A stretch of 64,000 bases of DNA from CAVTZP01 sp963739245. Its GTDB lineage: Bacteria > Chloroflexota > Dehalococcoidia > Dehalococcoidales > BS750m-G39. Positions 41,997 to 50,637 of the stretch are shown here, piece by piece; position 1 is the first letter of the stretch; the number at the start of each line of letters is the position of its first letter. The translations under genes were made by a program, and so were the position numbers. Below the pieces are notes generated by a model that was given only the letters and a program-made list of their open reading frames with translations, did not search any database and had not been told where the DNA came from. Location: positions 62,001-126,000 of the forward strand of contig CAVTZP010000003.1 of NCBI GenBank assembly GCA_963739245.1. The letters run 5' to 3'.

Positions 41997-43004
41997 ATGA
42001 GGGGTGTGGAGCCAGGATATATTGCTCTCTACCGGTCGGGGGAGCTGGAGCGCCGTGCTCAGGCGCTTGAGGCACGGCTAAGCTCCTGCGATATCTGTCC
42101 GCGAGAGTGCGGGGTCAATCGCCTGGAGGGGGAAAGGGGGTTTTGCCACTCGGCCCGCCGGCCGATTGTCTCTTCGGTCTGCGCTCACCATGGCGAGGAG
42201 CCGGTGCTTTCCGGCAGCCGGGGGTCGGGCACGATATTTTTTGGCAACTGCAATATGCGCTGTGTCTATTGCCAGAATTACCAGATAAGCCAGGATTATA
42301 AGGCTCAAAAGCGCAATGAGATTGAGACTCGTATTCTGGCCGAGCGTCTGCTCTTTCTGCAGGACGAGCTGGGGTGCCATAACATCAATCTTGTTTCCCC
42401 CTCGCACTTTGTGCCGCAGATAGTCCGCGCCGTGCTGGAGGCAGTGCCCCTGGGGCTTCGGTTGCCGCTGGTCTATAACTCCAGCGGCTATGATTCTGTC
42501 GCCACTTTGCGGGAGCTTGACGGCATGATAAACATTTACCTGCCTGATTTGAGATATGCCGCCAATAAATGGGGCCGGAGGTTTTCCAAGGCTCCGGATT
42601 ATGTGGAACGGGCTCGTGCCGCTATCAAGGAGATGTACCGGCAGGTTGGGAACCTGATAGTGGATGAGGAGGGTATTGCCCAGAAGGGGTTGATTGTGCG
42701 CCACCTGATACTGCCCAACGGAATTGCTGGCAGCAAGGGCTCGCTTGCCTGGCTGGTCAGAGAGGTTTCCCCTCGGGTTACGGTGAGCATAATGGCTCAG
42801 TACTTTCCCGTGCACCTTGCCCCGCGGATTCCTCTTCTTTCCCGGACAATCTCATCAGAGGAATATAATGAAGTTATGGAGCTGGTAGAAAAGCTGGGGA
42901 TAGAAAACGGCTGGATGCAGGGGATGGATGCCTCACAAAATTACCGGCCTGATTTCTCCCGTGATGGCCATCCCTTCCCGGCAAGGGAGGATGTTAAGAG
43001 GTGA
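41997..43004 (+). CDS. Radical SAM protein, PflA/PflX-like (COG1313)
   Basis: A 335-residue radical SAM protein. An N-terminal CDICPRECGVNR segment (CxxCxxxC) is followed by the canonical CxxxCxxC at Cys85, Cys89 and Cys92 (CNMRCVYC). Downstream features include SPSHFVPQI and the conserved LPDLRY. This matches COG1313, uncharacterised activating-enzyme-like proteins related to pyruvate formate-lyase activase. No glycyl-radical enzyme is present in the window. It is coupled to the CoA-transferase gene. Confidence 0.85.
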   Translation: MRGVEPGYIALYRSGELERRAQALEARLSSCDICPRECGVNRLEGERGFCHSARRPIVSSVCAHHGEEPVLSGSRGSGTIFFGNCNMRCVYCQNYQISQDYKAQKRNEIETRILAERLLFLQDELGCHNINLVSPSHFVPQIVRAVLEAVPLGLRLPLVYNSSGYDSVATLRELDGMINIYLPDLRYAANKWGRRFSKAPDYVERARAAIKEMYRQVGNLIVDEEGIAQKGLIVRHLILPNGIAGSKGSLAWLVREVSPRVTVSIMAQYFPVHLAPRIPLLSRTISSEEYNEVMELVEKLGIENGWMQGMDASQNYRPDFSRDGHPFPAREDVKR

Positions 43005-43014
43005 GACTCTGTGC

Positions 43015-43167
43015 TTACCCCTTCCTTTTTCGCTTGGTAAAGCTAAAGCGAATCTTTTTGCCGTTAAGCTTGTCCTTCTTATTTACGTTTTCAATAAATG
43101 TCTTAAGGTCGGGAAGGGGTTTAGCCGGCTTGTTTGCCACAGTGGTAACCTTTTTACTCTTAGTCAT
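43015..43167 (-). CDS. Small basic protein (50 residues), unknown
   Basis: An open frame starting MTKSKKVTTVANKPAK, with a central PLPDLKTFIENVNKKD and a basic FTKRKRKG end. It fills the only uncommitted part of the 383-bp gap between the radical SAM gene and the membrane protein. A TACAAT -10 element sits about eight bases before the ATG with TTGGCT 18 bp further, so the mRNA would be almost leaderless. I do not recognise the family. Amino-acid composition is coding-like (Lys-rich, regular), but confidence is moderate. Confidence 0.45.
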   Translation of the reverse strand: MTKSKKVTTVANKPAKPLPDLKTFIENVNKKDKLNGKKIRFSFTKRKRKG

Positions 43168-43225
43168 AGGTGTTTATTGTAGCACAAATTCGGGCGTAAA
43201 GCCAAATATAGGGGTATTTAACTGG

Positions 43226-43362
43226 GTAACCTATCCCCTTACCCCTTCCCTTGGGTATTTATGAAGGGAAGGGGGTTAGGTAAGGGAGGGGGCTTCGCCC
43301 CCTCCCTAAATTCCCCTCCCTCTCCCCTTAGGAAGGGGAGAGGGATAAAGGGTGAGGGGTTA
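43226..43362. repeat. Compound palindromic repeat, copy 6
   Basis: ACCTATCCCC end, the same CCCTTGGGTATTTATGAAGGG hairpin as copy 5, a GGGGGCTTCGCCCCC central stem, and a CCCCTTAGGAAGGGG hairpin before GGGTGAGGGG. With the small gene at 43015-43167 it accounts for the whole gap before the membrane protein. Confidence 0.85.
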
Positions 43363-43387
43363 TAATAGATAATAGTGGAGGTGAAAT

Positions 43388-44059
43388 ATGGATGGCTGTT
43401 TGAATGTTTGTTTGAATGTTCTGTATCAATCCCAAATCTTTCTTACATCGACTGCCTTGATTGTAGTCATCTTGGCATTGTGGGCACAACTAACGGCACG
43501 GGGGCAAGATAAAGTAGAGTTTACTGTAGAGCTGGGGTTTGCTTGGATATATCTGGCTATTTTCTTTGCTTTACTTGCATTTGGTTTACATGTTTTAGAA
43601 TTCAAGAGATGTGCCATTGGATTTTTTGGGCTATCCTTTCTTATGGCTATAGTCCATGTTTTATTCTCTGCTTTGCGCACAATACTGTGGATATGTATGC
43701 ATAGACCTGTAGAGGGACCTCTTGTTCAAGAGGAATCCCTTCCGGTCAGGTGGAGCTGTCAGAAGTGGTGGCTGTTTGGGACAATGGTGGGTGCTATGGT
43801 TGGCTTAGGTTTAATTTCCTTCTCCTTAGTCGGTGTTCAGTCTTGTTGTTTTTTGCGACTTGTAATAGGACTAATAGGACTAAAGCTGGTATCGGCAGCA
43901 GTGGGTGTGGTTATTTTTTTATTCGTGCGGGAACATAATAAGAAGACCAAGAAGGGACGGAAGAAAGAGAAGAAACGGAGAAAATGCTGCCTGTGTACTT
44001 GGGTTAGGAATATGTGTACTTGCGTTCGGAGTAAATGGTGCAAAAAGAAAAATGACTAA
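43388..44059 (+). CDS. Membrane protein with Lys/Cys-rich tail, unknown
   Basis: A 223-residue protein that I do not recognise. Four to five hydrophobic helices (about 14-34, 48-68, 75-97, 128-148 and 155-178) are followed by a strongly basic stretch (NKKTKKGRKKEKKRRK, about 183-198) and a cysteine-rich end containing CCLC, CTC and a final WCKKK. The tail could bind metal, DNA or lipid head groups. GGAGGTG precedes the ATG. It overlaps the next gene by 8 bp. Base composition is lower in G+C than the neighbours. Confidence 0.6.
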   Translation: MDGCLNVCLNVLYQSQIFLTSTALIVVILALWAQLTARGQDKVEFTVELGFAWIYLAIFFALLAFGLHVLEFKRCAIGFFGLSFLMAIVHVLFSALRTILWICMHRPVEGPLVQEESLPVRWSCQKWWLFGTMVGAMVGLGLISFSLVGVQSCCFLRLVIGLIGLKLVSAAVGVVIFLFVREHNKKTKKGRKKEKKRRKCCLCTWVRNMCTCVRSKWCKKKND

Positions 44060-45215
44060 CCAACCCGTCCTACAAAATGTAAGAATCCTTGACTTTAGCT
44101 GGGTGCTGGCGGGACCTTATGCCACCAGGATACTGGCTGATTTTGGCGCTGAGGTGATTAAAATCCAGCCGTTTCTGCCTGAGGCGGAGGATAAGTTCAG
44201 CCGCAGCTACTATAACGCCTGGAACCGCAATAAGCTGGGTATTACCCTGAACCTCAATAAGCCGGAGGGGATAGCTCTGGCGAAAAGGCTGGTTGGTGTA
44301 AGTGACGCCGTGGTGGAGAATTTTACCCCGCGGGTAATGACTAACTGGGGGCTTGACTATGCAAGCCTCAAGAAGATAAAGCCCGACATTGTTATGCTCA
44401 GCCTGTCAACGATGGGAAACAGCGGGCCGTGGCGGGACTATACCGGCTTCGGCCCGACCATTCAAGCCTTCTCCGGCATAACCTACCTCACTGCATTTCC
44501 CGGCAAGCCGCCGCTGGGTTTAGGTACTGCTTACGCCGACCATGTCGCTGGTCTGTTCGCCTGCTTCGCCCTGCTCGGGGCTCTGGAATACCGGCAAAAG
44601 ACCGGGGAGGGGCAGTATATTGATGTTTCTCAGGTGGAGGCGATGGCAAGCTTATTAGGCGGTGCTGTTTTAGACTATCAGCTTGGGGGTAAGGAGGTGG
44701 AGGCGGTGGGCAATAGCTCAACTGGGGCGGCGCCTCACGGCGTCTATCGCTGCAAAGGTGACGACCGCTGGTGTGCCCTTGCCGTTTTCACCGATGAGGA
44801 GTGGCCGGGATTCAAGCGGGCGTTGGGCAACCCGCCGTGGGCTGAGGATAAAAAGCTAGCTAGTTTAAGTGGCCGTCTGAAGGATAAAGCCAAGCTGGAC
44901 CGGCTGATTGAAGATTGGACTAGCGAGCACACGGCTGAGGAGGTAATGGCTTTACTCCAGGGGCAGGGGGTAGCCGCCGGGGTGGTGCAGGATGCCAGCG
45001 ACTTGGCTAAAGACCCCCAGCTAAAACAGCGGGGCTTCTTTATTGAGCTGGGCAAGACCATGTCTGACGCCGTGCCGATAAGGATGTCTCGTACCCCGGC
45101 TAGATATAGTCGGGCGGCTCCGGAGCGGGGTCAGGACAATGACTATGTTTATGGCGAGCTGCTGGGGATGAGCCGGCGGGAACTGGCTAATCTGAAGAAG
45201 CAGGGGATAATTTGA
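44052..45215 (+). CDS. Class III CoA-transferase (CaiB/BaiF family), copy 2
   Basis: A 387-residue paralogue of the gene at 40846. It starts MTNQPVLQNVRILDFSW; the open frame extends further upstream through the membrane-protein gene, but only ATG 44052 gives the family N-terminus. FGAEVIKIQP, SLSTMGNSGPWRDYTGFGP and GEGQYIDVSQ are typical. It probably handles a different acid from copy 1. Substrate unknown. Confidence 0.88.
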   Translation: MTNQPVLQNVRILDFSWVLAGPYATRILADFGAEVIKIQPFLPEAEDKFSRSYYNAWNRNKLGITLNLNKPEGIALAKRLVGVSDAVVENFTPRVMTNWGLDYASLKKIKPDIVMLSLSTMGNSGPWRDYTGFGPTIQAFSGITYLTAFPGKPPLGLGTAYADHVAGLFACFALLGALEYRQKTGEGQYIDVSQVEAMASLLGGAVLDYQLGGKEVEAVGNSSTGAAPHGVYRCKGDDRWCALAVFTDEEWPGFKRALGNPPWAEDKKLASLSGRLKDKAKLDRLIEDWTSEHTAEEVMALLQGQGVAAGVVQDASDLAKDPQLKQRGFFIELGKTMSDAVPIRMSRTPARYSRAAPERGQDNDYVYGELLGMSRRELANLKKQGII

Positions 45216-45290
45216 GTAACACGGGTATTGACAGTTACTGTTGGGGGGAGTAAATTTTGTTTAGCTAATCGAAAAATAAGGGGGTGAAGA

Positions 45291-45902
45291 ATGGCACAGC
45301 AAAGCATTTATCCGGTTTCCGTCAGGGGTGAGCTTACCCAGCCGCCGGCTCGTGGTTGGTGGCTCATCAAGTGGTTATTGGCGATTCCCCATTACATTAT
45401 CCTGGCTTTTTTAGGGATAGCCTTTGTCGTGGTTGCTATCATCGCCTTTTTTGCCATTCTCTTTACCGCCAAGTATCCGCGCGGTTTATTCGACTTTAAT
45501 TTAGGGGTTCTGCGCTGGTCATGGCGGGTGGGCTTTTACAGCTATCAGGCTCTGGGCACTGACAAATATCCGCCCTTCACTCTAAAATCGGTCGACTATC
45601 CGGCTGATTTAGAAATACCTTACCCAAAAAAGCTATCACGAGGGCTGGTGCTGGTAAAGTGGTGGCTCCTGGCTATTCCCCACTACATTGTCATTGATTT
45701 CCTCCAGGCAGGATATGGATGGGGTGGTGCTGGTCTGACGTTCTATCTAGCCATCTTTGCCGCCATAGCCTTGCTATTTACCGGTAAATACCCCAATGAT
45801 ATTTTCAAACTTGTTGTGGGTATTAACCGCTGGAGCTATAGGGTAGCTGCCTACGCCTCACTGATGACCGACAAGTACCCGCCGTTCCGCTTGTGGGATT
45901 AA
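45291..45902 (+). CDS. DUF4389 membrane protein, two internal repeats
   Basis: A 203-residue integral membrane protein made of two similar halves. Each has WW(L)xxKWLLAIPHY(I) leading into a long hydrophobic segment, then a TxKYPxxxF(D)F...RW...R(V) block and a DKYPPF end (about residues 22-100 and 112-200). This is the tandem DUF4389 layout. Function unknown. GGGGGTG stands before the ATG. It is convergent with mutM and overlaps it by 4 bp. Confidence 0.82.
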   Translation: MAQQSIYPVSVRGELTQPPARGWWLIKWLLAIPHYIILAFLGIAFVVVAIIAFFAILFTAKYPRGLFDFNLGVLRWSWRVGFYSYQALGTDKYPPFTLKSVDYPADLEIPYPKKLSRGLVLVKWWLLAIPHYIVIDFLQAGYGWGGAGLTFYLAIFAAIALLFTGKYPNDIFKLVVGINRWSYRVAAYASLMTDKYPPFRLWD

Positions 45903-46708
45903 AGTTCGGGCTGGCATTTGGGGCAGAAGTAGCTGCCCCGATTTCGGATGGGGATGCGCTCAAGTGGCGTACCGCAGACAGGACAGAGCCTACCACTCTG
46001 GTAATGAGCAACTCTGAACTCAAAGTGGGCCGTGCCTATTTGTCCCTCGGGGCGAAAGTAGTTTTCCACGCTGGCCCCCTTGTTCTTGATGGCGGAGCGT
46101 AAAGTTTGCTGAATAGCACGATAAAGACGCTCTATCTCCTCTTGGGACAGGCTTTTCCCTAGCCTGAGGGGGTGAATTCTGGCTGAAAATAAGGCTTCGT
46201 CGGCATACATATTGCCGATGCCGGCAACAACACTCTGGTCGCAGAGCAGGGCCTTTATTGGGGCACGGTGCTGGCTCAAGCGCTGGGCCAGAACTTTGGG
46301 GGTAAAATCAGCCTCCAGTGGTTCGGGCCCAAGCTTACTGGTGATAGTATTCTTATCCCCTACCAGCCACATCGCCCCGAACTTGCGCGGGTCGCGAAAA
46401 TAAAGCTCGGTTCCACCGTCCAGGTGGAGTATGGCTCGGGTGAACCTTTCCGGCGGCTTCACCAGGAGAGAGCCGCTCATCTTCAGGTGAATAATTAACG
46501 CCTCGCCGCTACTTAAGCCGAAGATTAGGTACTTTCCCCGCCGCTCTATGCCGATTATTTTCTGTCCGATGATGCGTGAGCAAAATTCCGCCACCGAAGG
46601 CTGGCGCACTATCTTCTCATCAAATAGGGTAACGCTAGTGATGCGGCGACTGATTATATAAGGTGCTAGCTCGTTCTTTATCGTTTCGACTTCAGGGAGT
46701 TCTGGCAT
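45899..46708 (-). CDS. mutM: Formamidopyrimidine-DNA glycosylase
   Basis: A 269-residue base-excision repair enzyme removing 8-oxoguanine and FapyG. Pro1 and Glu2 of the mature protein are in MPELPEVE, the helix-two-turn-helix region is SVVAGIGNMYADEALF, and the C-terminal zinc finger has two CxxC pairs (CPVC and CPKC). Length is standard. It is 6 bp downstream of polA on the same strand, a common repair pairing. Confidence 0.96.
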   Translation of the reverse strand: MPELPEVETIKNELAPYIISRRITSVTLFDEKIVRQPSVAEFCSRIIGQKIIGIERRGKYLIFGLSSGEALIIHLKMSGSLLVKPPERFTRAILHLDGGTELYFRDPRKFGAMWLVGDKNTITSKLGPEPLEADFTPKVLAQRLSQHRAPIKALLCDQSVVAGIGNMYADEALFSARIHPLRLGKSLSQEEIERLYRAIQQTLRSAIKNKGASVENYFRPEGQIGTAHFEFRVAHYQSGRLCPVCGTPLERIPIRNRGSYFCPKCQPEL

Positions 46709-46714
46709 CTCGGC

Positions 46715-49426
46715 TTATTCCATCTCGCCCCAGTTTTTGCCAATCTTAATGTCCACCTTTAGCGGAACGCTGAGCTTCAGGGCGGTGGACATTATTTCGG
46801 GGGCAAGCTGGCGCATCTCCTCAAGCTCAGCCTCGGGCACCTCAAAGATAAGCTCGTCATGCACCTGGAGCAGCATCTTGCTCTTGAGTCGGCGTTTCTC
46901 TATCTCCCGGTCGAGATTAATCATCGCCACCTTTATGATATCGGCGGATGTACCCTGGACTGGCATGTTTATTGCCATTCTTTCGGCGGCTTCCCGCACC
47001 TGCCGGTTAGAGGAGTTGATTTCGGGGATAGAGCGCCTTCTGCCGAGGATGGTTTGAACAAAGCCTAATTTCCGTGCCTGTTCCTTGGTCGATTCAAGGT
47101 ACTTTTTCACCCCGGGGTATTTTTCAAAGTAGGCGGCGATAAACTGTGCCGCTTCTTCCCGTGATAGCCCGGTTGCCTGCTCCAGCCCGTAGTCACTCAT
47201 GCCATAGATAACGCCGAAGTTGACTGTTTTGGCTACGCGGCGCATATCTGGGGTTACCTCTGTTGGTTCAGCACAAAAGACCTGGGCGGCGGTAGCGGCA
47301 TGAATGTCTTCATCATGGTGGAAGGCATCCAAGAGGCTATTGTCCTGGGAGAGGTGAGCCAGGGCGCGGAGGTCAATCTGGGAGTAGTCGGCGGCCAATA
47401 GGTATGACCCCGGCGGGGCAATAAACGCCTCCCTGACCTCTTTCGCTAGCTCGCCGCGGATGGGGATATTTTGTAAATTGGGTTCGCTGGACGATAGCCG
47501 TCCGGTAGCCGTGCGCGTCTGATTAAAGCTGGTGTGCACCCGCTTAGTCTTGGGGTTAACCAGACTGGGCAGGGCATCAATATAGGTTGACTTGAGCTTG
47601 CTTAACTGGCGGTATTCAAGGATGAATTCTATTATCGGGTGGGTGCCGCGGAGTTCCTCCAGCACTGATGCCCCGGTAGAATAGCCGCCTTTAGTTTTGC
47701 GCTGGGGTAATAGCCTCAGCTCGTCAAAGAGGACAGTGCTCAGTTGCTGGGGCGAGTTTATATTGAACTGGTGACCAACACTGTTATATATCTCAGCCTC
47801 CAGCTTTAGTAGCTGCTCGCCGAGGCGGTGTGACATCTGCCTCAATAGCTCAATATCCAGAGCGACCCCGTTCCTCTCCATGCGAACCAGCACTGGCATC
47901 AGGGGCAGCTCAACCTCGGCGAAGAGTTGCCACAGCTCCTGCTGGTGAAGCTCTGGCTCCAGCATTGCCTTCAGTCGTCCGGTCATGTCAGCATCAGCAC
48001 AGGCGTAGTCGGCGGCACGGGTAATTTCTACCTGCGACATGGGAATCTGCTTCGCCCCCGAGCCGATGAGGTCGCTAATCGGTGTCATCTCAATCGCCAG
48101 CTTGCTGAAGGCGAGGGCTTTCAGGCCCAGCGATTTCTCCCCCAGCAAATAGGCAGCGAGCATGCTGTCAAAGGTCAAATTTTTTACCGCTATTCCATAT
48201 TCCGCCAGCACGGTGGTGTCATACTTGCCGTTGTGCGTGAGCTTGGCGAGGGCGTTATCTTCCAGGGGTGGCTTGAGCCGATCTATAACCATTTCCAGTG
48301 GCAGTTGCTCTACCTGCCCCAGGCCGATATGGCCCACCGGGATATAGTAGGCTTCGCCCGGAGCCGGCGATAGTGATATACCGACAAGCTGGGCTGACAT
48401 CGGGTCCAGGCTGGTGGTTTCTATGTCAAGGGCAAATGATTTGGCTGCTGACAGGCGGTTTACGAGCTCATCAAGGGCGGGGGTGGTATTTACCGTGTGG
48501 TAGTCTCCTTGAGGCGGCCTGGTTTCAACCTCGGCGAGCTTTTCTGCTTCTATCTGGGGCAGTCTGGGCAGCAGGCTGGCAAACTCAAGCTCGCGGAGAA
48601 GCTCGGTTACCCGCTGGCGGTCATACTGGCTAACCTGACACTCATCAAGGTTCAGGGTAACTGGTGTCTGGGTAACGATGGTCGCCAGCTCCTTGCTTTG
48701 ACGGGCAATAGCTTCATTCTCCCGCAATATGGTCTGGAGCTTGGCTGGGGCTACCTCGTCGATATGCTCGTAGATTTGCTCTATGGAGCTAAATTGCTGG
48801 AGGAGCTTGACCGCTGTCTTCTCACCGATGCCGGGGACACCACGGATATTGTCTGAAGGGTCGCCCTTTAATGCCTTAAAATCGGCGATCTGTTCCGGCT
48901 TCAGGCTATACTTTTGAATTACCGCCGCTTCATCATAGAGCATGGTGTCAGAAAAACTTCCCCTTGGTTTGGGGTAAAGCACCCTTACCCGGGGCGATAC
49001 CAGTTGCATGGTATCGGCGTCACCGCTAACGATGACGGTATCAATGTCCTGCTGGCTGGCTTGGTGGCTTAGGGTGCCCAAGACGTCGTCTGCCTCATAG
49101 CCCTCAAGCTCAAAGATAGGGATGCGGAAGGCTTCAACTAGCTCTCTTACCCTTCCTAGCTGGTTGATTAATTCGTCGGGGGTGGGTGGTCGGTGTGCCT
49201 TGTACTCATGAAACAGCTGGTGCCTGAAGGTGGGAGCCTTCATATCAAAGGCGATGGCGTAGTGGGTGGGTTTCAGCTCATTTATTACCTTGAGCAGCAT
49301 TAGGGCAAAGCCGTAAACCGCGCTCACCATCTCACCGGTCTTGCTCACGGTGAGTGGCGGCAGGGCATGAAAGGCGCGGTGAATCAGGGCGTTGCCGTCA
49401 AAAAGAACCAGAAGCGGCTTTTTCAC
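46715..49426 (-). CDS. polA: DNA polymerase I
   Basis: A 903-residue, three-domain polymerase: 5'-nuclease (1-290; LFDGNALIHRAFHA, GYEADDVLGT, GDPSDNI with HhH), 3'-5' exonuclease (about 310-500) and polymerase (about 510-903). The exonuclease looks active: DIETTSLDP, a THNGKYD block and YACADAD keep the acidic residues. Polymerase motif A is ADYSQIDLRALAH and motif C is LQVHDELIFE. It replaces RNA primers and fills repair gaps. Confidence 0.97.
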   Translation of the reverse strand: MKKPLLVLFDGNALIHRAFHALPPLTVSKTGEMVSAVYGFALMLLKVINELKPTHYAIAFDMKAPTFRHQLFHEYKAHRPPTPDELINQLGRVRELVEAFRIPIFELEGYEADDVLGTLSHQASQQDIDTVIVSGDADTMQLVSPRVRVLYPKPRGSFSDTMLYDEAAVIQKYSLKPEQIADFKALKGDPSDNIRGVPGIGEKTAVKLLQQFSSIEQIYEHIDEVAPAKLQTILRENEAIARQSKELATIVTQTPVTLNLDECQVSQYDRQRVTELLRELEFASLLPRLPQIEAEKLAEVETRPPQGDYHTVNTTPALDELVNRLSAAKSFALDIETTSLDPMSAQLVGISLSPAPGEAYYIPVGHIGLGQVEQLPLEMVIDRLKPPLEDNALAKLTHNGKYDTTVLAEYGIAVKNLTFDSMLAAYLLGEKSLGLKALAFSKLAIEMTPISDLIGSGAKQIPMSQVEITRAADYACADADMTGRLKAMLEPELHQQELWQLFAEVELPLMPVLVRMERNGVALDIELLRQMSHRLGEQLLKLEAEIYNSVGHQFNINSPQQLSTVLFDELRLLPQRKTKGGYSTGASVLEELRGTHPIIEFILEYRQLSKLKSTYIDALPSLVNPKTKRVHTSFNQTRTATGRLSSSEPNLQNIPIRGELAKEVREAFIAPPGSYLLAADYSQIDLRALAHLSQDNSLLDAFHHDEDIHAATAAQVFCAEPTEVTPDMRRVAKTVNFGVIYGMSDYGLEQATGLSREEAAQFIAAYFEKYPGVKKYLESTKEQARKLGFVQTILGRRRSIPEINSSNRQVREAAERMAINMPVQGTSADIIKVAMINLDREIEKRRLKSKMLLQVHDELIFEVPEAELEEMRQLAPEIMSTALKLSVPLKVDIKIGKNWGEME

Positions 49427-49480
49427 GAGTATATTATAGCAGGGTGGGGGTAAAAAGCCGACTTTAGCAACTTGGAGATT

Positions 49481-50113
49481 TCAGAAATCGCTGGGCTGGG
49501 CTTTGGTTAGAGGTCTCAGATAGGAGGTATTGTTATGCCCGGTCAGAATGAATTGTTTATTTTTGTAAGTAAAGGTTGTAATTCCACAGGTATCCTGCCT
49601 TATGTTCCAGAAATGAGAGTTGTCCAGCCCCAATAGAGCACATATTAAAACCTTGTTCACCACCCGATGGGATACTAAGACTGCAGTCCCCTTATGCTTG
49701 GCTACCACCTTATTGGCCACATTTAAGGCTCTCTCCCTGACATCAGTTAGGCTTTCACCCTCCGGCATCTTTACCAGGTGGGGATTTTTGACCCATTGAG
49801 CATAGAGCTGTTTATATCTATGTTTAACCTCTTTATGGGGCAAGCCCTGCCATTTTCCATAATCAAAATCTATAAGACCGGGAGCAATTTCTACCTTAAG
49901 TTTATGATGGCTGGCAATGATTTCGGCTGTGTTTAAGGCTCGCTTAAGTGGGCTTGAGTAAATGGCTTCTATCCTTACGTCACTAAGGTATTCAGCCAGC
50001 AGTTCTGCCTGTCTTATTCCTGTTTGATTAAGCTCGACATCAATCCTGCCTCTGAATACCTCTTGCACATTCCACTCTGTTTCCCCATGTCTTACCAAGA
50101 TAATTTCTGTCAT
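49481..50113 (-). CDS. Histidine phosphatase (phosphoglycerate-mutase-like) family
   Basis: A 210-residue member of the 2H/RHG phosphatase superfamily. The phosphohistidine is in LVRHGETEWN, the paired arginine in YSSPLKRALNTAE, and the second His in LVSHRVVN. GESLTDVRERA is also typical. It could be cobalamin biosynthetic phosphatase, a broad phosphatase or a mutase; the sequence does not decide. It is 7 bp downstream of the DUF4342 gene. Confidence 0.85.
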   Translation of the reverse strand: MTEIILVRHGETEWNVQEVFRGRIDVELNQTGIRQAELLAEYLSDVRIEAIYSSPLKRALNTAEIIASHHKLKVEIAPGLIDFDYGKWQGLPHKEVKHRYKQLYAQWVKNPHLVKMPEGESLTDVRERALNVANKVVAKHKGTAVLVSHRVVNKVLICALLGLDNSHFWNIRQDTCGITTFTYKNKQFILTGHNNTSYLRPLTKAQPSDF

Positions 50114-50120
50114 TTTGCGA

Positions 50121-50372
50121 TTATTCTTCTATCTTCTCAACCTCAATGGTGCATTCGGTTACCAGGGCGGCAAAAGCGCCCAGGGCCGCCAGAACCGGGG
50201 CTACCATAATTCCGATTGCCGCCGCTGGAGCGCCAATTGATAGTGGAATCTCAAGCACGGTTCGTCCTTCATGTATTACCCGCACCCTTCTGATATTTCC
50301 TTCATGTATCAGTTGCTTTATCTTCTCAACCAGCTCATCTCCTGATATGGTAAACTTTTCGCTCTTGGGCAT
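50121..50372 (-). CDS. DUF4342 domain protein
   Basis: An 83-residue protein. The N-terminal half has VEKIKQLIHEGNIRRVRVIHEGRTVLEIPL, typical of DUF4342, where a short UBA-like helix region precedes a sheet. A hydrophobic stretch follows (about 48-70) that may be a transmembrane segment. Function unknown. GGAGG precedes the ATG. It is likely co-transcribed with the phosphatase. Confidence 0.75.
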   Translation of the reverse strand: MPKSEKFTISGDELVEKIKQLIHEGNIRRVRVIHEGRTVLEIPLSIGAPAAAIGIMVAPVLAALGAFAALVTECTIEVEKIEE

Positions 50373-50457
50373 GTCCGCCTCCTTTATCCCTCTACGGGCA
50401 TATTAGGTTGGTTACCGTTTTGTGTCAAGCCTCCTGTTGAATAAGAGATTATTTATT

Positions 50458-50592
50458 AACCTCACCCACTGTGTCCCCCTCTCCTTGAAAAGGAGAGGGG
50501 GGAGAAAGAAGAAAGAGGGGGGCTTCGCCCCCCTCTTAAAACTACCTCCCCCTTCCCATCATTAAGGGAAGGGGGATAAAGGGGGATGGGTT
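50458..50592. repeat. Compound palindromic repeat, copy 7
   Basis: AACCTCACCC end, CCCTCTCCTTGAAAAGGAGAGGG hairpin split around 50488, a GGGGGGCTTCGCCCCCC central stem, a CCCTTCCC/GGGAAGGG hairpin and a GGGGGATGGGTT end. It lies between divergent DUF4342 and argF and is among the most complete copies. Confidence 0.88.
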
Positions 50593-50637
50593 CTAATCTC
50601 TGTTGAATAATTGGCTTTTCATGCTATACTGTAGGGC

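Noticed and set aside
42078..42815. 245-residue minus-strand frame inside the radical SAM gene
   Set aside because: It is antisense to an unmistakable CxxxCxxC protein and has no recognisable domain.
43001..43264. Plus-strand hydrophobic frame after the radical SAM gene
   Set aside because: It runs into repeat copy 6 and lies opposite a better minus-strand frame (43015-43167); no ribosome-binding site.
43905..44051. 49-residue extension of the second CoA-transferase
   Set aside because: It overlaps the membrane-protein gene in another frame; the family start is ATG 44052.
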